Assembly: GCA_024234815.1 (NCBI GenBank)
Contig: JACKNO010000001.1
Location: forward strand, 1,633,249 to 1,697,248
DNA from: Pseudomonadales bacterium
GTDB lineage: Bacteria > Pseudomonadota > Gammaproteobacteria > Pseudomonadales > Halieaceae
DNA length: 64,000 nt
Direction: 5' to 3'
This document shows positions 26,415-34,198 of this stretch, piece by piece; position 1 is the stretch's first letter, and each line of letters opens with the position of its first letter. The position numbers and the translations under genes were made by a program. Under the pieces are notes generated by a model. The model was not told where the DNA came from. It worked only from the letters and a program-made list of their open reading frames with translations, and did no database searches.

Positions 26415-27365
26415 ATGTTGAATCTGTTCGGGAATCTGTTCGGCCGCGCCGATGAGGGGCATTCCGATTTGCCGGAACAGCTGGTCAAAAAGCTGATCGA
26501 ACGCACGATGGACGGCACCGACCCGCGGCTGCGCATCGTGTCCGGTTATGCCAAAACCCTGCGCAAACCGGTCATCCACGCCGCCGAGCACGTCATAGGC
26601 TTGATGGACAACCTGCCGCAGCCACTGCTGCTGGACCCGCACGACCTGCACGCCAGCCCGGCGCTGGCCGCCATGCTCTACTCGGAATCACAGGCGAGGC
26701 AGTTTCTGTCCCGCGATCCCGCCCTGGTCGACTACCGCCAGTCGCACCCCGCTGGTGCGCCCACCATCGCGCTGCTGGTGGTGCAGCGCAGCGAAAAGCA
26801 CGTCTTCGGGACCGCCCAGGTCGGCGAACACACCCTCAAGGACGTGCCGAAGACCACCGTCAGTTTCAGCGAGCATCACCTGCTGGAACCGGCGTCGACG
26901 GAAGATGACTGCCGCCGCGGACTGAAACGGCGCGCGTTCGACCACCTGCTGGCGGTCGCGCTGGCCAGGCTCAGCGAGCGCAAGGAAACGCGCGAGGACC
27001 TGGGCAAGCGCCGCGCCCTGTTGCGCAGCAAGCTGGATGTACTGCAAAGAGGAGGTGGTTTCGCCAAACCCACCGCTGGTGACGATCGGGTGAAGCTCCA
27101 GGCCAGGCTGGCGGAAATCGAGGAACAGCTGGCAGCGCAGGGACCGGCCGACAATGTGCTGGAGGCCAACCTGGACATGATTGCCGAGGTGCTGAACCAG
27201 GCTGCCCAGCACCTGTGGCTGGAGGAACATGTCCTTAACCTGGACCAGTTTTACGTGCTGCACGAGGAGGCAACGCCATCTATTCGGCAGATTTCCTGCC
27301 GCGACCTGCACAACAGCGAGGGCGAGCAGGCGATGTTGCAGCTCGTGCAACTGGCGGACAACTAA
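26415..27365 (+). CDS. Conserved-looking protein of unknown function
   Basis: 316 residues, not recognised. No signal peptide or membrane segment is visible. The N-terminal half has LIERTMDGTDPRLRIVSGYA and AAEHVIGLMDNLPQPLLLDP, which reads like an all-helical fold. The middle contains charged helices (LSERKETREDLGKRRALLRS), probably coiled coil, with another at about 235-250 (LQARLAEIEEQLAAQ). It starts at ATG with GAGGA upstream, 72 bp after ppk2, and precedes a small gene by 32 bp. It is likely cytoplasmic. Codon use is like that of its neighbours, so it is a real gene. Confidence 0.7.
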   Translation: MLNLFGNLFGRADEGHSDLPEQLVKKLIERTMDGTDPRLRIVSGYAKTLRKPVIHAAEHVIGLMDNLPQPLLLDPHDLHASPALAAMLYSESQARQFLSRDPALVDYRQSHPAGAPTIALLVVQRSEKHVFGTAQVGEHTLKDVPKTTVSFSEHHLLEPASTEDDCRRGLKRRAFDHLLAVALARLSERKETREDLGKRRALLRSKLDVLQRGGGFAKPTAGDDRVKLQARLAEIEEQLAAQGPADNVLEANLDMIAEVLNQAAQHLWLEEHVLNLDQFYVLHEEATPSIRQISCRDLHNSEGEQAMLQLVQLADN

Positions 27366-27397
27366 TTGCGCATAAATACTACCGGAAGGAGTAATAG

Positions 27398-27682
27398 ATG
27401 AGTGACAAGGCAAGCGATACTGGTTTGATTGAGACAATTCTGGAGCGACTGAACGATTACCGTCTGCCCCGGCTACTCGAACTCAAGAAAAGAGTCGACG
27501 CGGGGGAGGGGATAACCGACAACGATATGCAACTGCTGGAACGGGTGATGGAGGATGCCCACTCGATTCATCCCGTGATTGACAGGAACCCCGAGGTCCA
27601 ACCGATCTACGCCCAGGTTACCGCGCTGTATTCCGAGATCACCGCGAAGGCGGTTGAGAACGAGGGGAAATCCAAGGACTGA
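27398..27682 (+). CDS. Small protein of unknown function
   Basis: 94 residues, acidic and helical, starting MSDKASDTGLIETILERLND with GGAAGGAG seven bases upstream of the ATG. No membrane or DNA-binding motif is recognised. Its 3' end overlaps the convergent small gene at 27639-27920 by 44 bp. It follows the unknown protein at 26415 and PPK2, and probably shares their transcript. Confidence 0.65.
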   Translation: MSDKASDTGLIETILERLNDYRLPRLLELKKRVDAGEGITDNDMQLLERVMEDAHSIHPVIDRNPEVQPIYAQVTALYSEITAKAVENEGKSKD

Positions 27683-27920
27683 GCTCGTTCATCAGCCAGA
27701 GCCTGCCGGGGGAAATGGCGAGATGGCTCGCCCAGTCTATCCACGCCAGGGCAATCTGCAGTAGCGAAAAGCCGTTGGACAGTTCCGCGAGCCGGGCTCG
27801 CACCTTCTGGTCGATCTCCTGTGCGAGATGCTCATCAACCACGCGCATCTCCGCGGCGAGCTGCGCCAGAGTATCCATCAATCCCGGGGCCGGATTGCCT
27901 GGCCGTGTCATGTCGTTCAT
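27639..27920 (-). CDS. Small protein resembling the N-terminal segment of PHA synthases
   Basis: 93 residues from an ATG with CAGGAG eight bases upstream. The central part LLQIALAWIDWASHLAISPG resembles the N-terminal PHBC_N region of class I PHA synthases, where an Ala-Tyr/Trp-x-Asp-Trp-x-x-His-Leu-x-x-Ser-Pro-Gly pattern is usual. No catalytic domain follows; the frame ends normally at 27639. It lies 61 bp downstream of phaB on the same strand. It could be a free-standing granule- or synthase-interacting protein, or a truncated leftover of a phaC gene. The good ribosome binding site argues that it is translated. Confidence 0.6.
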   Translation of the reverse strand: MNDMTRPGNPAPGLMDTLAQLAAEMRVVDEHLAQEIDQKVRARLAELSNGFSLLQIALAWIDWASHLAISPGRLWLMNELSPWISPRSQPPSR

Positions 27921-27981
27921 TCGGAAAGCTCCTGTGATAAGTGATTGGTCAGGATGAAATCGCTCACCGCGTAGCGGCAGA

Positions 27982-28719
27982 TCAACTCATGTGCAGACCG
28001 CCGTTGCAGGAAAACTCGGCGCCAGTGGTGAATCCGGAATCTTCTCCGGCCAGCCAGCCGACGATCGAGGCGATCTCCGCAGGCTCACCGACGCGGCCTA
28101 CCGGTATCTGCGCCACGATCTTGTCGAGCACGTCGGGTCGAATGAATTTCACCATGTCGGTACCAATGTAGCCGGGACTGACCGTGTTGACCGTAACGCC
28201 CTTGCCGGCGAGTTCCAGGGCCAGGGCCATGCTGAAGCCATGCATGCCGGCCTTGGCTGCCGAGTAGTTGGTCTGGCCAGCCTGGCCTTTCTCGCCGTTG
28301 ACCGAACTCATCTGGATGATCCGGCCCCAGCCCTGTTCAACCATGTCCACAACGACCTGCTTGGTGACATTGAACATTGAGCTGAGGTTGGTGTCGATGA
28401 CTGCATCCCAGTCTTCGCGGGACATTTTCAGGAACAGCCGGTCGCGCGTGATACCCGCGTTGTTGACCAGTACGTCGATCACGCCGTGTTCAGCGCGCGC
28501 TTTCTGAAAAGCCTCGACAGTGGAATTCCAGTCGGCGACATTGCCGACTGAGGAGTGGAACTCGAAGCCGAGTGAGCGCTGCTGCTCTAGCCAGGCTTCG
28601 AAGTCCCGGGAGGGGCCACAGCCCGCTATCACCTTGAAGCCCTGTTGATGCAGCCGCTGGCAGATTGCGGTGCCGATACCGCCCATACCTCCGGTTACAT
28701 ACGCTACGCGTTGTTTCAT
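27982..28719 (-). CDS. phaB: Acetoacetyl-CoA reductase
   Basis: 245 residues of the short-chain dehydrogenase family. The cofactor loop is YVTGGMGGIGTAIC near the N-terminus. The active site has IIQMSSVNGEKGQAGQTNYS (Ser, Gln and Tyr as in PhaB), with AAKAGMHGF carrying the catalytic Lys. This Gln-Thr-Asn-Tyr-Ser signature separates PhaB from FabG. It reduces acetoacetyl-CoA to (R)-3-hydroxybutyryl-CoA with NADPH, supplying short-chain PHA monomer. The gene is upstream of the small PHBC_N-like protein, and AraC-linked site C lies 130-147 bp before its start. Confidence 0.92.
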   Translation of the reverse strand: MKQRVAYVTGGMGGIGTAICQRLHQQGFKVIAGCGPSRDFEAWLEQQRSLGFEFHSSVGNVADWNSTVEAFQKARAEHGVIDVLVNNAGITRDRLFLKMSREDWDAVIDTNLSSMFNVTKQVVVDMVEQGWGRIIQMSSVNGEKGQAGQTNYSAAKAGMHGFSMALALELAGKGVTVNTVSPGYIGTDMVKFIRPDVLDKIVAQIPVGRVGEPAEIASIVGWLAGEDSGFTTGAEFSCNGGLHMS

Positions 28720-28848
28720 CGCCGTTTCCTCGCTGGTTGTGAACTGCAGTCGCCATCGACCCGGTGGAGCCGGGTGCGGGCGGCTTGTCTCATGGGAGGA
28801 AACTTTACGATCGGACGAAGCGGGGCGCTTCTCAGATAGCGTCGGGCA

Positions 28849-28866
28849 CTTTTCAGTTCATGACAG
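28849..28866 (-). promoter_or_regulatory. Putative AraC-family operator, site C
   Basis: The plus-strand sequence CTTTTCAGTTCATGACAG matches the element before the AraC gene at 17 of 18 positions. It lies between the end of that gene and phaB, 130-147 bp upstream of the phaB start, and has the same orientation relative to phaB as site A has to its gene. Confidence 0.6.
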
Positions 28867-28888
28867 GATCAGCTGCCTGCGTGGCCGA

Positions 28889-29887
28889 CTAGTGGTTCTC
28901 GGCGCGCCACTGCTGCGGCGCAACACCAAACTGAGCACTGAACCAACGGGTGAAGGAGCTGGGAATCGAATAACCGAGAAGTTCGGATATCCTGGACAGG
29001 GAATAGGCCGGGTTCGCCATGTAGCGTACGACCAGCTCCCTGCGCACCTCGTGCACCAACTCGCTGAACACCGTCCCGTCGGCCTCCAACTGGCGTTGCA
29101 GGGTGCGTACATTCATGCCCAGGCCTTCGGCGATCTGCTCGATCGTGGCCCGTCCCATCGGCAGCATCAGATAGATCGCTTTGCGCACCTCGTGTGTGAT
29201 CGAAGTGCCGCCGGCATCGGGCAGGGATTCGACAAATTGCCTGGCGTAGCGCGCCATCGCCGGATCCGCGTTGGGATTCGGACGATCCAGATCGGCCGCG
29301 TGACACACGATACCGTTGAACTCGGCGCCGAAGTGCACCGGGCAGTAGAATACACGTCGGTGTACGGTCAGGTCTGCGGAGGCTGGATGGGTGAATTCGA
29401 CACTGATCGGTCGCCAGTGCGGTCCCAGTACCGCGCTGCCCATTCGTGACAGCACGCCCAGCGCCAGCTCGATACCCTGGCGGCTCTGGAGGCCCTTATC
29501 ACCCACCAGCTCCTCTCGGATAATGACGATTTTACCCGCCTCTTCGACGTACATCGCCAGCGATTCATTCAGCAGGTGTCGGTAGCGCATAATTACCAGC
29601 AGGGCCGCGCGCAGCGTCGGTTGGTGCGATATGAGCAGGCTGACGACACCGAAATTCGACAACTGGCGGGACTCGGCCATGCGCAGGCCGAAGGTGGGAC
29701 AGCGGCTGGCCTTGGCAGAGGCTTCGAGCAGTTCGATGACAGCGTCCAGGGGAATTCGCTGCTCCGGGTCGGCGAGCCGCGCACGACTCAGGCCGACCTT
29801 GCGCAGCAGCGGCTGTGGATTCAGCCGGAGGTGTGCGGCCACTTCGAAATAGTTGGTGAGTGCCGCGGCCCGTATTTGTGTGGTCAT
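28889..29887 (-). CDS. AraC-family transcriptional regulator with arabinose-binding-like N-domain
   Basis: 332 residues. The N-terminal two thirds (RAAALTNYFEVAAHLRLNPQ, then a long helical region) match the Arabinose_bd/OruR-type domain of AraC regulators that respond to organic acids or lipids. The C-terminal 95 residues hold two helix-turn-helix motifs, including IEQIAEGLGMNVRTLQRQLE and LSRISELLGYSIPSSFTRWF. Only a regulator of a narrow pathway is expected. A 20 bp element 53-72 bp before the start recurs upstream of phaB and other operons, so this protein is the best candidate for their controller and for autoregulation. The effector is unknown. Confidence 0.9.
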   Translation of the reverse strand: MTTQIRAAALTNYFEVAAHLRLNPQPLLRKVGLSRARLADPEQRIPLDAVIELLEASAKASRCPTFGLRMAESRQLSNFGVVSLLISHQPTLRAALLVIMRYRHLLNESLAMYVEEAGKIVIIREELVGDKGLQSRQGIELALGVLSRMGSAVLGPHWRPISVEFTHPASADLTVHRRVFYCPVHFGAEFNGIVCHAADLDRPNPNADPAMARYARQFVESLPDAGGTSITHEVRKAIYLMLPMGRATIEQIAEGLGMNVRTLQRQLEADGTVFSELVHEVRRELVVRYMANPAYSLSRISELLGYSIPSSFTRWFSAQFGVAPQQWRAENH

Positions 29888-29939
29888 GGCAGGATTGCCT
29901 TCCCCCGGTCGACCGTAGAATGCCCCGAGCTTACACCCT

Positions 29940-29959
29940 CTGTCATGAAATGAAAAGAC
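29940..29959 (-). promoter_or_regulatory. Putative AraC-family operator, site B (autoregulatory)
   Basis: The plus-strand sequence CTGTCATGAAATGAAAAGAC lies 53-72 bp before the AraC start codon. It is 19/20 identical to site A. Relative to its own gene it points the opposite way from the four other sites, and it is closer, which would suit repression or a self-limiting loop. Confidence 0.6.
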
Positions 29960-30029
29960 CCTGTGGGGGAGGTGATGGGGCCGGCTGAATGCAGAGGAGC
30001 GCGGCGTCCAGGCGGCAGCGCGCCCGGGT

Positions 30030-30413
30030 TTACGCCGGGGAGCTGTTCTCCTCCGGCGCGTCTGCGGGCATGTGTAGCGGCGTGGCGAAGCTCAGAGCGA
30101 CCATGTACACGGAACCCCTGCCCGGCTGGGTCAGTCCGGCCCGGGCACAGATGAAATCGAACACCGCGTCCGCCTGGGCCTCATCCACAACGACATTGAG
30201 CAGCCGCGATAGCGCGGCCTCGGGTACCTTGTTGCGACGCGCCTTGGCCGCCTGCAGTGCGGCCACGCCCCGGCAGTGCACGCTGTCCGCGCGAGTGACC
30301 TGATGCTCCTCGCGCAGCTGCTGGATAAGGCGGCGGTCAGTGCCATCGTCGGGCAGCACACAGGTAATGAGCCTGGCAGCTCCTCCCGGTACTACCGTCG
30401 CCGCATCGCTCAC
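30030..30413 (-). CDS. PII-like protein, second of a pair
   Basis: 127 residues. The pattern ARLITCVLPDDGTDRRLIQQ, then RNKVPEAALSRLLNVVVDE and GSVYMVALSFATP, reads as the ferredoxin-like fold of PII-related proteins, where the last strand holds a YxxxL-type sequence. The uridylylation loop of GlnB is not visible. It starts with an ATGA overlap at the stop of the other PII-like gene, in an operon with the DUF1538 protein. Likely a cytoplasmic regulatory subunit of that membrane protein. The assignment is by fold-like pattern and context rather than by strong motif. Confidence 0.6.
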   Translation of the reverse strand: MSDAATVVPGGAARLITCVLPDDGTDRRLIQQLREEHQVTRADSVHCRGVAALQAAKARRNKVPEAALSRLLNVVVDEAQADAVFDFICARAGLTQPGRGSVYMVALSFATPLHMPADAPEENSSPA

Positions 30414-30772
30414 GAGGCCTGTCCTTTTTCCATTATGTCCCGGGGGATGTAGGTGGCCACTTTTTCCACCGGGATCGCGTAGATCATTCCGGCGCCCGGC
30501 ACATCCAGTTCGGCCGCGCGATAGATAGTCTCAAGCACCGCGTCCTGGTAGTCGGCGGCCACCAGTATGCTGACCACCTCTTTTTCCGCTTCTATCGCGA
30601 TGCTGAGCAAACCGAGACGTTCGCGGGGGCCCAAACCCTGGGCGTGGTAGACGATGGCGCCCGGCGCGCCCATACCCTGGGCTGCGCGGATGACCACGTC
30701 CGCGCGCCCGGCGGCGACAATGCAGGTAAGTAGCGTGACATCGGTAAGATAGGTAATCCCCTCGGGTTTCAT
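30410..30772 (-). CDS. PII-family regulator-like protein, first of a pair
   Basis: 120 residues from the ATG at 30772, which overlaps the stop of the DUF1538 gene (ATGA). A longer in-frame start at 30904 lies inside that gene and was rejected. The segments VTLLTCIVAAGRADVVIRAA, IEAEKEVVSILVAADYQDAV and GAGMIYAIPVEKVATYIP give a beta-alpha-beta pattern ending in a conserved PII-like strand. Such proteins are known next to DUF1538 membrane proteins. It probably binds a small ligand and gates the membrane partner, by analogy with GlnK-AmtB. That role is inference. Confidence 0.7.
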   Translation of the reverse strand: MKPEGITYLTDVTLLTCIVAAGRADVVIRAAQGMGAPGAIVYHAQGLGPRERLGLLSIAIEAEKEVVSILVAADYQDAVLETIYRAAELDVPGAGMIYAIPVEKVATYIPRDIMEKGQAS

Positions 30773-32553
30773 CCTGGCGCTCCCGTTTCCAGTAAATGAT
30801 TTACAGGCTCTTCCACGGCGGCCTTTTCCTGCATCCGCAACTGGATGCGCGCCCACTGGCCGAGCAACATGACGCTGATGATGGGGCCGACGGAGGCCAT
30901 GCACAGAATCCCGAAACCCTCGACGGCCTGGGTGGCATTGCCCAAGCCCAGGCCCATGGCCAGAACGAGCGGCACGGTGATCGGGCCGGTGGTGACTCCG
31001 GCGCTGTCCCAGGCTACGTTGACAAACTCCTCGGTCGATACCACCGTCAACAGGGCTGCCAGCAGATAGGGCGGCACCACCAGCCAGACCAGTGGCAGGT
31101 CGAACACCAGCTTGGCCACGCCCACGGCGATCCCGCTGGCGACACCGATCGACACGGCGCGAATCAGGCTGCGCTTGCGGATGAAGCCGTTGGTGAGGGT
31201 TTCAGCGGTGACGCCCAGCGCATTCAGCGCGGGTTCCGCGACGGTGGCCCCGTACCCCAGCAACCAGGCGAAAGCCAGGGCCAGCACCAGCCCCACCTGG
31301 TAGAGGTAGAGCGGGGAATTATCCGCGCCGGGAATCTGCATGAAGGCCGATGGAATCAGCGATCCTGCGCTGCCGCCCAGCTTAGACAGGCCGTAGGTCA
31401 GGCCGAGGTTGAACACGCACATCCCCACCACGGTGAGGGCAATACCGAGCATTATCTCTGCGCGTCGTGGCAGGCTCTGGCGCAACAGCAGCTTCAGTAC
31501 AAGGAGCAGGAAGATCACCAGCGGCACGATGGCCCGCACTCCCGAGACGATCTCCAGCCCGGGACTGACAGTGAACCACGCGCCTTCGGCTTGTCCGGCG
31601 CCGGCAGCTGCCTGCGCCGCGGCGACAATCTCCGCCGGTGATGATGCGGCGGACACATACAGGGCCAGCAACATGACCCCGATGACGGGAAACAGCGAAG
31701 CCAGGGTGACGATGCCGAATCCGGAAAGTCCCGAGCCGCCCTTGCCGGCTGCCGCCGCGATACCGATGCCCAGCGCCAGCACCAGTGGCACGGTCACTGG
31801 CCCGGTGGTGACCGCGCCGGCATCCCAGGCCAGCCCGATCACCTTCGCAAGTTCCGGGTCACTTGAGAAGTACACCGTCAGCAGCAGCACTGGCACCAGT
31901 GAGAAGTAGATCAGCGGCTTCAGGCTCCAGCCGTAGAGAAAACGGAGCGTGCCGGTCACAGCTGCCAGACCAACACTGGCACCGACCACCAGTACCAACT
32001 CGCGGGTCCACTGGTTGAGTATCGCCCAGAGATAGGGCGCGCGCTCTGCGGAGACATTCTGCCCGGCGGCGCGCAGCGCGCCGATGGCGGGTTCGGCGAA
32101 GGTCACTCCGATCCCGAGGAGCAGGGTCACCAGCAACACCACGGGCAGGGATGATTTGCGCGGCAGGTTGCTGCCGATGATTTCGCCGAAAGGCATCAGG
32201 CCGAGTTTCAGCCCTTCCATAAACAGCATGAGCCCGACGATCACCGCGAACAGGCCGCCCGCGACAATCAGCGATTCCTCCACCAACTGGCGCAGGATGA
32301 TGATCTGGAACAGTGCCAGGTACAGTGCCAGCGGCACCACGGCGCGTATCTGTTCCATCAGGCGCACGTTGATGTAGGGTTTGAGGACGGCGGCGATCTC
32401 GTCCCCGTGCAATTTCGCGGCGGGGAGGGCCGCTGCGGTCCAGCGTCCGTCGGCACCGCGCACCGGCGCGGAGACCAACTCGCGCATCGGGACCTCGCGG
32501 CGGCCCGCGCCAATTACGCGCAAATAGTCGGCATAGCGAACGGAGTCTGTCAT
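30769..32553 (-). CDS. DUF1538 membrane protein with internal duplication
   Basis: 594 residues with many membrane segments. Two homologous halves can be read. The first has LPVVLLVTLLLGIGVTFAEP and then AWDAGAVTTGPVTVPLVLAL; the second has GATVAEPALNALGVTAETL and AWDSAGVTTGPITVPLVLAM. The repeated AEPA and (A/S)GAVTTGP(V/I)TVPLVLA motifs define the DUF1538 family, and duplication with opposed gates is common in secondary transporters. The family's function is not established. An N-terminal cytoplasmic tail (about 75 residues) precedes the first helix. It is followed by two PII-like genes with overlapping stops and starts, which suggests regulated transport of an ion or small nitrogen or carbon compound. 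Confidence 0.85.
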   Translation of the reverse strand: MTDSVRYADYLRVIGAGRREVPMRELVSAPVRGADGRWTAAALPAAKLHGDEIAAVLKPYINVRLMEQIRAVVPLALYLALFQIIILRQLVEESLIVAGGLFAVIVGLMLFMEGLKLGLMPFGEIIGSNLPRKSSLPVVLLVTLLLGIGVTFAEPAIGALRAAGQNVSAERAPYLWAILNQWTRELVLVVGASVGLAAVTGTLRFLYGWSLKPLIYFSLVPVLLLTVYFSSDPELAKVIGLAWDAGAVTTGPVTVPLVLALGIGIAAAAGKGGSGLSGFGIVTLASLFPVIGVMLLALYVSAASSPAEIVAAAQAAAGAGQAEGAWFTVSPGLEIVSGVRAIVPLVIFLLLVLKLLLRQSLPRRAEIMLGIALTVVGMCVFNLGLTYGLSKLGGSAGSLIPSAFMQIPGADNSPLYLYQVGLVLALAFAWLLGYGATVAEPALNALGVTAETLTNGFIRKRSLIRAVSIGVASGIAVGVAKLVFDLPLVWLVVPPYLLAALLTVVSTEEFVNVAWDSAGVTTGPITVPLVLAMGLGLGNATQAVEGFGILCMASVGPIISVMLLGQWARIQLRMQEKAAVEEPVNHLLETGAPG

Positions 32554-32952
32554 GCGTCCCCCTGCCCGGACTGCTCGTTGGACGAACAGCGCAGGGCTGG
32601 CCGCATCGTGTCCGGATCTGTTGAACCTCTACCAGTGCTGGCCACCAAGCCTTCTCCCTTTCCCCGTGCAGGGCGAGTCGGCGTTAGCCGTCCAACCCGT
32701 AAACGCTCGCGGAATAGTGTAGAAGAAGCATGTTTAAAGCAAGTCATTCGGCCCAAAGTGCAGCTTCCCCATGTCCGGATTTGAAGGCCCGGGGCCATGG
32801 AAGCCAGTGATACGCGAGGTGAGCAGGCGCGCCTGACCGAGAGGCCCCACTTTTTTGGCCCTGCCGCGGGGAGCGTCCTCCCTTTTCGCAGTCATTTGAC
32901 TTAGTATTATGTCCCGGTAGCAATCCACGTCCGGACAGGAGCATCGGCACAG
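32554..32952. other. Divergent intergenic region without recognised gene
   Basis: 399 bp between the DUF1538 operon and the outer-membrane protein at 32953. No coding frame with convincing codon bias or homology was seen. It should hold the promoters of both sides, but I could not identify one with confidence. Confidence 0.4.
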
Positions 32953-33948
32953 GTGAAAAATCGCCGCATTGCGCGAATCGCTGCTGCTGCATTCCTTGCC
33001 GGAATTTCCATTTCGGGCAAGCGCGTGCAAGAGCGGTCCATTGCCCGCTTTATCGCCACGGTCACTGGCGGACTGCTCCTGTTGCCGTCGATGGTGTCTG
33101 CACAGGATCTTGAACCGAGGACTTACACCAATATTCCGGTTGGACAGAACTTCCTTGGTGCGGGCTACATTTACTCCAAGGGCGACCTCAACCCTTCAGC
33201 GTCCGCCCCGTTCACCGATGCGAAACTGACTGCGGACGGACCTGCAGTGGCGTACGTGCGTTCACTGGACCTTGCGGGCAAGGCTGGCAAGCTCGACCTG
33301 AGCTGGGCTCGTCTGTGTTTCGACGGCTCCGCGACGGCCACAAGTGGGGAGAAAGTGGAGGGCGACCGCTGCGGCACCGCTGACCCAGCGGTCCGACTCA
33401 GTTACCTGTTTTACGGCGCACCTGCGCTGACGATGCAGGAGTTCCGCCAGCAACCCGCCAGGCGGGTGATCGGCGCCAGTCTCGCAGTTCGGGCGCCCTG
33501 GGGTGACTACAACAATGACAACCTCATAAACAGCGGCACCAACCGCTGGAGCGTCAAGCCCGAGATCGGTATCTCCAATGTCTATGGCAACTGGAGCGTT
33601 GAGTCCTCCCTGGCCGTTAGCCTGTACACCGATAACGACCGTTTCGCCGGGCATCGCAAGCTCGAGCAGGACCCGCTGTACCAGGTGCAGGCTCACCTCA
33701 TCTACGCGTTGCCGGGGCAGCGCTGGATCTCGCTTAACGGCAATTATTTCTGGGGTGGCGAATCACAGGTCAACGGCAAGAGTTCCAACGATCGCCAGCG
33801 CAATTCACGGCTGGGCATCACGTACTCCACGCCCCTGACGGCCAGCCAGTCGGTGAAGTTCTATGCCAGTCGCGGTGTGGTGACGCGAGTGGGCAACGAT
33901 TTCGATACGTTCGGGGTGGTTTGGCAGTACCGCTGGGCGGACGAATAA
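32953..33948 (+). CDS. Outer-membrane beta-barrel protein, phenol-degradation MetA-like
   Basis: 331 residues. After a secretion leader with hydrophobic core IARFIATVTGGLLLLPSMVSA (cleavage near SA-QDLE, about residue 52) the mature start QDLEPRTYTNIPVGQNFLGA matches the MetA-pathway/Phenol_MetA_deg family of putative outer-membrane channels. The barrel ends FGVVWQYRWADE. The role in the family is suggested to be hydrophobic substrate entry and is not proven. The GTG start at 32953 gives a long leader; a shorter start near the hydrophobic core is possible but no better codon is seen. It stands alone. Confidence 0.75.
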   Translation: MKNRRIARIAAAAFLAGISISGKRVQERSIARFIATVTGGLLLLPSMVSAQDLEPRTYTNIPVGQNFLGAGYIYSKGDLNPSASAPFTDAKLTADGPAVAYVRSLDLAGKAGKLDLSWARLCFDGSATATSGEKVEGDRCGTADPAVRLSYLFYGAPALTMQEFRQQPARRVIGASLAVRAPWGDYNNDNLINSGTNRWSVKPEIGISNVYGNWSVESSLAVSLYTDNDRFAGHRKLEQDPLYQVQAHLIYALPGQRWISLNGNYFWGGESQVNGKSSNDRQRNSRLGITYSTPLTASQSVKFYASRGVVTRVGNDFDTFGVVWQYRWADE

Positions 33949-34097
33949 TTACGGGGATTGCCCGGGAAGCGGGCTGTCGACGAAGAAACTGCGAACCATT
34001 CAGGGGAGGGAGTCGGAGGTTTGCTTAACGCGACCGAGGGATAGGGGCTGTTCCACTCTATCTCTGGTATCGGCCAAGAGCTCAAAAAGCTATTTGA

Positions 34098-34118
34098 TGT
34101 GAAATCGCAGATTTCACA
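34098..34118. promoter_or_regulatory. Perfect inverted repeat, candidate operator
   Basis: TGTGAAATC (34098-34106) and GATTTCACA (34110-34118) are exact complements separated by three bases. The site lies 81-101 bp before the small secreted protein at 34199. The outer pentamers look like a CRP site, but the gap between them is 11 rather than 6, so another dimeric regulator is more likely. Confidence 0.5.
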
Positions 34119-34198
34119 GTTTCCCCACATTTGCTGCGTATTCTCTCCTTACTGTTGCACGACACTGTAAACGTCAAACAACAAACCAGGAGATCCAA

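Noticed and set aside
30410..30904. Longer version of the PII-like protein from 30904
   Set aside because: The added 44 residues lie inside the DUF1538 gene in another frame and are rich in His and Arg; the ATGA overlap supports the start at 30772.
34098..34118. CRP binding site
   Set aside because: TGTGA and TCACA are present, but the gap is 11 bases rather than 6, so it was listed only as an unknown operator.
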